Shown: positions 60,372 through 64,000 of the stretch, piece after piece
Layout of the letters: the number at the start of each line of letters is the position of its first letter
Numbering within the stretch: position 1 is the first letter of the stretch
Origin: Antarcticimicrobium sediminis
Lineage (GTDB): Bacteria > Pseudomonadota > Alphaproteobacteria > Rhodobacterales > Rhodobacteraceae
DNA: 64,000 bases
Assembly (NCBI RefSeq): GCF_004348975.1
Contig: NZ_SMFP01000001.1
Coordinates: 504,701 to 568,700 of the forward strand
Direction of reading: 5' to 3'
Position numbers and translations under genes: made by a program
The notes under the pieces: model-generated
What the model was told of the DNA's origin: nothing
The model's input: the letters and a program-made list of their open reading frames with translations, nothing else
Database searches by the model: none

Positions 60372-60743
60372 CTAGACGAAGCCGCGCCAACGCAGCAGCG
60401 CGATCAACACCGCCGTCAGAAGCAGCACGTTAAAGGCCAGCCCGCCCAGCATCCCCAGCCACCAGCCCTTGCGCCGATCCGCCAGATCAATCGCCTTTAG
60501 ATGCGCCTCCACCTCGCTCGCGGCGCGCTCCAGCGCCCCGGCATCCAGCGTCAGCCGCAGCTGCGGATGCTGCGCAAAAGGCTCGGCCTCGGCCAGCAGC
60601 TTGGCCCGCGACCGGATCCGGCGCGGCAGTTGCGGGCGCGCCTTGCGCAGCACCGCGCGCAGGGTTGTACCGCGCCCGCCCAGCTTGGCGCGCATCAGCT
60701 CGGCAATCTCTGCGATCCGGTTCTCGATCTCGGCATGGGTCAT
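60372..60743 (-). CDS. Small C-terminally anchored membrane protein, unrecognised
   Basis: Protein of 123 residues: a charged, mostly helical N-terminal region (MTHAEIENRIAEIAELMRAKLGG) and a single hydrophobic helix near the end (about 95-117, MLGGLAFNVLLLTAVLIALL). The start at 60743 has AGGAGAGG upstream and the coding is in normal high-GC style, so it is probably real. It may be a conserved Rhodobacterales protein, but I cannot name a family. It is convergent with glyA. Confidence 0.7.
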   Translation of the reverse strand: MTHAEIENRIAEIAELMRAKLGGRGTTLRAVLRKARPQLPRRIRSRAKLLAEAEPFAQHPQLRLTLDAGALERAASEVEAHLKAIDLADRRKGWWLGMLGGLAFNVLLLTAVLIALLRWRGFV

Positions 60744-60858
60744 GATCGGCCTCTCCTGCCGGGGCAACCTAGCGCCGCGCGCGGCTAGCCTCAATGGGGG
60801 CCTCAATGGAGCCGGTGGGGTCTGGCGCAGGGCGCAGCCAGCCGCTATCACAGGCCCC

Positions 60859-61617
60859 ATGCTGACCTATATCACCCATGGCGCTACCACCGATGCGCCA
60901 CCGCTTCTCATCGTTCACGGGCTCTATGGCTCTGCGCGCAACTGGGGCGTGATCGCCAAACGCCTGTCGGATGAACGCCAAGTCATCACCGTCGACATGC
61001 GCAACCACGGGCAAAGCCCCTGGACCGAACGTCACCGCTATGAAGACATGGCTGGGGATCTGGCCAAGGTGATCGACGCCAACGGCGGACGCGCCGATGT
61101 TCTGGGCCATTCCATGGGCGGCAAGGCGTCGATGATGCTGGCGCTCACCCATAGCGCGGCGGTGAACCGGCTGCTGGTCGCCGATATCGCCCCGGTGCCC
61201 TATGCGCATTCGCAGATGCAGTTCATCGAGGCGATGCGCGCGGTCGATCTCTCCAAGCTCGAAAGACGCTCTGATGCCGAGGCACAGCTGGCCGAGCACG
61301 GCGTGGAAAAGGCGCTGCAAAGCTTCTTCACCCAATCGCTCGATCTCAAGGACAAACATTGGCGGCTGAACCTCGACACGCTGGCCGCCGACATGGACCA
61401 GATCCTGTCCTTTCCCGAGGTCAGCGGCCACTGGGACGGCCCGGCGCTGTTTCTCGCCGGGTCGGAGTCGGACTATATCCGCCCCGAATACCGCCCGCGC
61501 ATCCGCGAACTGTTCCCCAATGCGCGCTTTGCCAAGCTCTCTGGTGCCGGCCATTGGCTGCACGCGGAAAAACCGCGCGAATTCGAGGCCACGGTGCGGG
61601 CGTTCCTGAACGCCTGA
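60859..61617 (+). CDS. Alpha/beta hydrolase (YbfF/ABHD11-like)
   Basis: Hydrolase of 252 residues. HGLYGSARNW provides the oxyanion-hole region, VDMRNHGQSPW is typical of the YbfF group, the serine nucleophile lies in GHSMGGKASM, the acid in AGSESDYI and the base His in GAGHWLHAEKP. YbfF-type enzymes are short-chain acyl esterases. ATG 60859 is the first start giving the family N-terminus; a long in-frame extension upstream is antisense to the neighbouring gene and was rejected. Confidence 0.87.
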   Translation: MLTYITHGATTDAPPLLIVHGLYGSARNWGVIAKRLSDERQVITVDMRNHGQSPWTERHRYEDMAGDLAKVIDANGGRADVLGHSMGGKASMMLALTHSAAVNRLLVADIAPVPYAHSQMQFIEAMRAVDLSKLERRSDAEAQLAEHGVEKALQSFFTQSLDLKDKHWRLNLDTLAADMDQILSFPEVSGHWDGPALFLAGSESDYIRPEYRPRIRELFPNARFAKLSGAGHWLHAEKPREFEATVRAFLNA

Positions 61618-61708
61618 GCCGCCACAAACCGACGCAGTGATATGATCTGTTGAGCACGGACCGCTCCCCGCCGCAAAGCCGGGCGCGGCCCAAAGGCGGT
61701 GTGCGGGA

Positions 61709-62101
61709 TTACATCCCCTGGTCGAGCGGTTCGATCATCGGCCCGCCAGCGGCCTTCCAATCGCCAAGCCCGCCCAGATTATAGACCTCACTATAGCCCA
61801 TATCCTTGAGCAGCTTGCCCGCCAGCGCCGCGCGCCCGCCCGAGGCGCAATGCAGCACCACAGGCCGGTCAAACCGCAACTCCGGGTCATGGAAATCGGT
61901 CGCGGGATCGGCGCGAAACTCCAACATGCCGCGCGGAATGTGGTGCGCGCCCACCGCGCGACCGGATTTCTGCAGTTCCGGCGCATCGCGGATATCCAGC
62001 AACAGTGCCCCCTGCGCCAGCATCTCCTGCGCCCGCGCCCCGTCGATCCGCGGCACCGCCGCATTCGCGGCTTCCATCATCTGCTGCACTGTCAGCGCCA
62101 T
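61709..62101 (-). CDS. Rhodanese-domain sulfurtransferase
   Basis: Single-domain rhodanese of 130 residues. The active-site cysteine C85 sits in VVLHCASGGRAAL; LLLDIRDAPELQKSG and the closing YNLGGLGDWKAAGGP are typical. Such proteins move sulfane sulfur or bind persulfides. ATG 62101 has GGGAGAG upstream. No partner genes adjacent. Confidence 0.9.
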   Translation of the reverse strand: MALTVQQMMEAANAAVPRIDGARAQEMLAQGALLLDIRDAPELQKSGRAVGAHHIPRGMLEFRADPATDFHDPELRFDRPVVLHCASGGRAALAGKLLKDMGYSEVYNLGGLGDWKAAGGPMIEPLDQGM

Positions 62102-62198
62102 GTCGCTCTCCCTGTTTGCACGATCTCGCACAAAGGCTAGCACGCGCGCCCGCTAGAGGCCACAGAATCAGGGGGAATTCACATTTAGGTCAGAGGGT

Positions 62199-62283
62199 TG
62201 GTACGGGCGGCGGGACTCGAACCCGCACGGGCTATGCCCTAGGGATTTTAAGTCCCTTGTGTCTACCATTCCACCACGCCCGC
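62199..62283 (-). tRNA. tRNA-Leu(TAA)
   Basis: The minus strand reads GCGGGCGTGGTGGAATGGTA with acceptor GCGGGCG pairing to the 3' CGCCCGT (one G-U type pair), and an encoded CCA. The anticodon loop CTTAAAA carries TAA (62248-62250). A long variable arm (TAGGGCATAGCCC-type stem) confirms a class II tRNA. The T arm has GGTTCGAGTCC. Confidence 0.95.
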
Positions 62284-62378
62284 GCTCGATCTCGGATCGA
62301 CGGCCCCGTTCGGAGCCCCCCTGATTTAGCGTCCCACCCGCAAGGGTACAATCGGGATTTTCAACTCCCTCCGCGTGC

Positions 62379-62867
62379 TCAGCCCTCGATCGCCCCGGCG
62401 GCCAGTGGCCCGCCCTCCTTCACCGCCTGCATCGCCACATAGGTCGAGGTGCTCGACACATGCGGCAGGGTCGAGATCCGCTCGGCCAAGACCCGGCGGT
62501 ATTCGGCCATCGAGTGGGTGCGCACCTTCATCAGATAATCGAAATTCCCCGCGATCAGATGCACTTGCTCGATCTCGCCGATCCGGGACACCGCCGCATT
62601 GAACACCGCCAGCGCCGCCTCGCGGGTGTCGGTCAACCGCACCTCGACAAAGGCGACGTGATCCAGCCCCAGCCGGATCGGGTCCACCAGCGCGCGATAG
62701 CCGGTGATGATCCCGTCGGCCTCCAACCGCCGCAGCCGCGCCTGCGTCGGCGATTTCGACAGGCCGATCCGCCGCGCCAGATCGGCGATCGAGATCCGCC
62801 CATCCTCGGCCAGGACCGCCAGAATCGCCTGATCAAACCGGTCGAGCGCGGTAAAGTCGTTTTGCAT
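62379..62867 (-). CDS. Lrp/AsnC family regulator (PutR-like)
   Basis: Regulator of 162 residues: helix-turn-helix (about 10-58, ILAVLAEDGRISIADLARRIGLSKSPTQARLRRLE) and RAM ligand-binding domain with IEQVHLIAGNFDYLMKVRTHSM. It is divergent from putA with 116 bp between, which is the arrangement of PutR, the proline-responsive activator of putA in Rhodobacter and Agrobacterium. ATG 62867. A dyad in the shared promoter region may be its site. Confidence 0.88.
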   Translation of the reverse strand: MQNDFTALDRFDQAILAVLAEDGRISIADLARRIGLSKSPTQARLRRLEADGIITGYRALVDPIRLGLDHVAFVEVRLTDTREAALAVFNAAVSRIGEIEQVHLIAGNFDYLMKVRTHSMAEYRRVLAERISTLPHVSSTSTYVAMQAVKEGGPLAAGAIEG

Positions 62868-62899
62868 CGCAATCCCCACAAATTTCAGACGAATGAACC

Positions 62900-62915
62900 T
62901 TGATTGACATATCAA
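62900..62915. promoter_or_regulatory. Dyad in the lrp-putA intergenic region
   Basis: TTGAT-TGACAT-ATCAA is a perfect 5-bp dyad with a 6-bp centre, between the divergent Lrp-type gene and putA. The 6-bp spacing rules out a standard FNR box; a PutR operator is the likely alternative. Confidence 0.45.
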
Positions 62916-62983
62916 CAGGCGAATGTCCCGTAATTTTGCCGATATACAGGTCCAATACTCACCCACATCGACAGGGGATCGCC

Positions 62984-64000
62984 ATGACCGCCGCCACGCC
63001 CGATCTGCGCCACCACATCGACGCCCAGACCTATGCCGATCCCGACGCCGCGCTGGCCCGTTTGATCGACACCGCCGCGCTTTCTCCTGCAGACCGTGCC
63101 GCGATCTGCGATCGGGCCGCCGGGCTTGTCCGCGACATCCGCGCCAGCACCGCACCGGGGCTGATGGAGGTGTTTCTGGCCGAATATGGCCTCTCCACCG
63201 ACGAGGGCGTCGCGCTGATGTGTCTGGCCGAGGCGCTGCTGCGGGTGCCCGATGCCGATACCATCGACGCGCTGATCGAGGACAAGATCGCGCCCTCGGA
63301 CTGGGGCAAACATCTGGGCCACTCCTCCTCGCCGTTGGTCAATGCCTCGACCTGGGCCTTGATGCTGACGGGCAAGGTGCTGGACGATGAAAAACCCAGC
63401 CCGGTCAAGGCCCTGCGCGGGGCCATCAAACGTCTGGGCGAGCCGGTGATCCGCACCGCCGTCGGGCGCGCCATGCGCGAGATGGGGCGTCAGTTCGTGC
63501 TCGGCGAAACCATCACCGCCGCCCTGAAACGCGCCGCCGGGATGGAGGCCAAGGGCTTTACCTATTCCTATGACATGCTGGGCGAGGCCGCCCGTACCGA
63601 GGCGGATGCGGCGCGCTATCACCTGTCCTATTCCCGCGCCATCACGGCGATTGCCGAGGCCTGCACAAACACCGACATCCGCGACAACCCCGGCATCTCG
63701 GTCAAGCTCTCCGCACTGCACCCCCGCTATGAGGTGGCGCAGGAGGCGCGGGTGATGGCGGATCTGGTGCCGCGCCTGCGCGCGCTGGCGCTGCTTGCCA
63801 AATCCGCAGGCATGGGGCTGAACATCGACGCCGAAGAGGCCGATCGCCTGTCGCTGTCGCTGCGGGTGATCGACACCGTTCTGGCCGACCCCGCGCTGGC
63901 GGGCTGGGATGGCTTTGGCGTGGTGGTTCAGGCCTATGGTCCGCGCGCGCCCTTCGTGCTTGATACCCTGTATGACATGGCCCTGCGCCATGACCGCAAG
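62984..64000 (+). CDS. putA: Bifunctional proline dehydrogenase/P5C dehydrogenase PutA, N-terminal part
   Basis: The first 339 codons are present and the frame is open at the window end. The start MTAATPDLRHHIDAQTYADPD is followed by a helical N-terminal arm (about 20-110) and the proline dehydrogenase barrel (from about 170), with GFTYSYDMLGEAARTEADA, ISVKLSALHPRY and GLNIDAEEADRL. The P5C dehydrogenase half lies beyond the window. Product: oxidation of proline to glutamate with electrons to FAD/quinone. Regulation by the divergent Lrp-type gene is expected. Confidence 0.95.
   Translation, partial: MTAATPDLRHHIDAQTYADPDAALARLIDTAALSPADRAAICDRAAGLVRDIRASTAPGLMEVFLAEYGLSTDEGVALMCLAEALLRVPDADTIDALIEDKIAPSDWGKHLGHSSSPLVNASTWALMLTGKVLDDEKPSPVKALRGAIKRLGEPVIRTAVGRAMREMGRQFVLGETITAALKRAAGMEAKGFTYSYDMLGEAARTEADAARYHLSYSRAITAIAEACTNTDIRDNPGISVKLSALHPRYEVAQEARVMADLVPRLRALALLAKSAGMGLNIDAEEADRLSLSLRVIDTVLADPALAGWDGFGVVVQAYGPRAPFVLDTLYDMALRHDRK

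Noticed and set aside
60469-60858. N-terminal extension of the YbfF-like hydrolase
   Set aside because: It is antisense to the small membrane-protein gene at 60372-60743; the family N-terminus begins at 60859.
62900-62915. FNR box between the Lrp gene and putA
   Set aside because: The half-sites have a 6-bp spacer instead of 4.

Overview
This is a continuous piece of chromosome from a GC-rich alphaproteobacterium of the order Rhodobacterales, most likely a marine roseobacter-type organism. The evidence is the division cluster with a structured leader upstream of mraZ, an RpoE-ChrR pair beside a fatty-acid-modification operon, a DUF1127 gene followed by CUCCUCC-loop small RNAs, GTTC-N7-GTTC SOS boxes, a DmdB-like acyl-CoA ligase and a bifunctional malic enzyme. 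I see no insertion sequence, prophage, integrase or CRISPR array. Both ends cut genes: murE on the left and putA on the right.

Layout. 1-5200: the start of the division and cell-wall cluster on the minus strand (mraZ-rsmH-ftsL-ftsI-murE) behind a long leader that holds an UpsM-like small RNA and a strong intrinsic terminator. 5200-7340: a mostly non-coding stretch with an SOS box, one small possible membrane ORF, a DUF1127 gene and fifteen hairpins that all carry the same 15-nt C/U-rich loop. 7344-9756: uvrD under its own SOS box. 9834-16349: a six-gene minus-strand operon (flavin oxidase, DUF1365, Cfa-like methyltransferase, SDR, TspO-like, DUF2177) divergent from rpoE-chrR, with recognisable RpoE-type promoters in both directions. 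16512-25441: an FMN hydroxy-acid oxidase, pyruvate carboxylase, two tRNA-Gly genes, a MATE transporter, PPK2 and an epoxide-hydrolase-like protein. 25623-27581: parE. 27737-35143: a low-oxygen block with nnrS, ubiX-ubiD, the oxygen-independent ubiquinone genes ubiT-ubiU-ubiV, a DUF2478 gene and a Crp/Fnr regulator, with FNR-type boxes.

35345-48630 holds a periplasmic peptidoglycan-binding protein, an H-NOX-like and diguanylate cyclase pair, an MttB-family methyltransferase, a HAD phosphatase, DUF3572, Hint and sulfotransferase genes, the DmdB-like ligase, a DUF2892 gene behind a sulfide-regulator-type operator, a degenerate M48-like membrane protein, a SPOR protein and upp. 48741-51701 continues the nucleoside salvage set (cdd-deoA-deoB, with upp downstream). 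51855-57874: maeB, prpE and an amidase. 58087-64000: nadK, glyA, small metabolic genes, tRNA-Leu, a PutR-like Lrp regulator and the start of putA.

How the parts work together: the window is mostly core metabolism (pyruvate carboxylase and malic enzyme, propionate activation, proline use, nucleoside salvage, one-carbon supply) interleaved with stress and redox control (singlet oxygen, SOS, low oxygen and nitric oxide, reactive sulfur). The most unusual feature is the DUF1127 plus small-RNA array at 6084-7163. Rhodobacter sphaeroides is known to have four related RNAs at the equivalent place; here I count fifteen hairpins, five of whose units lie in near-identical 120-bp tandem repeats.
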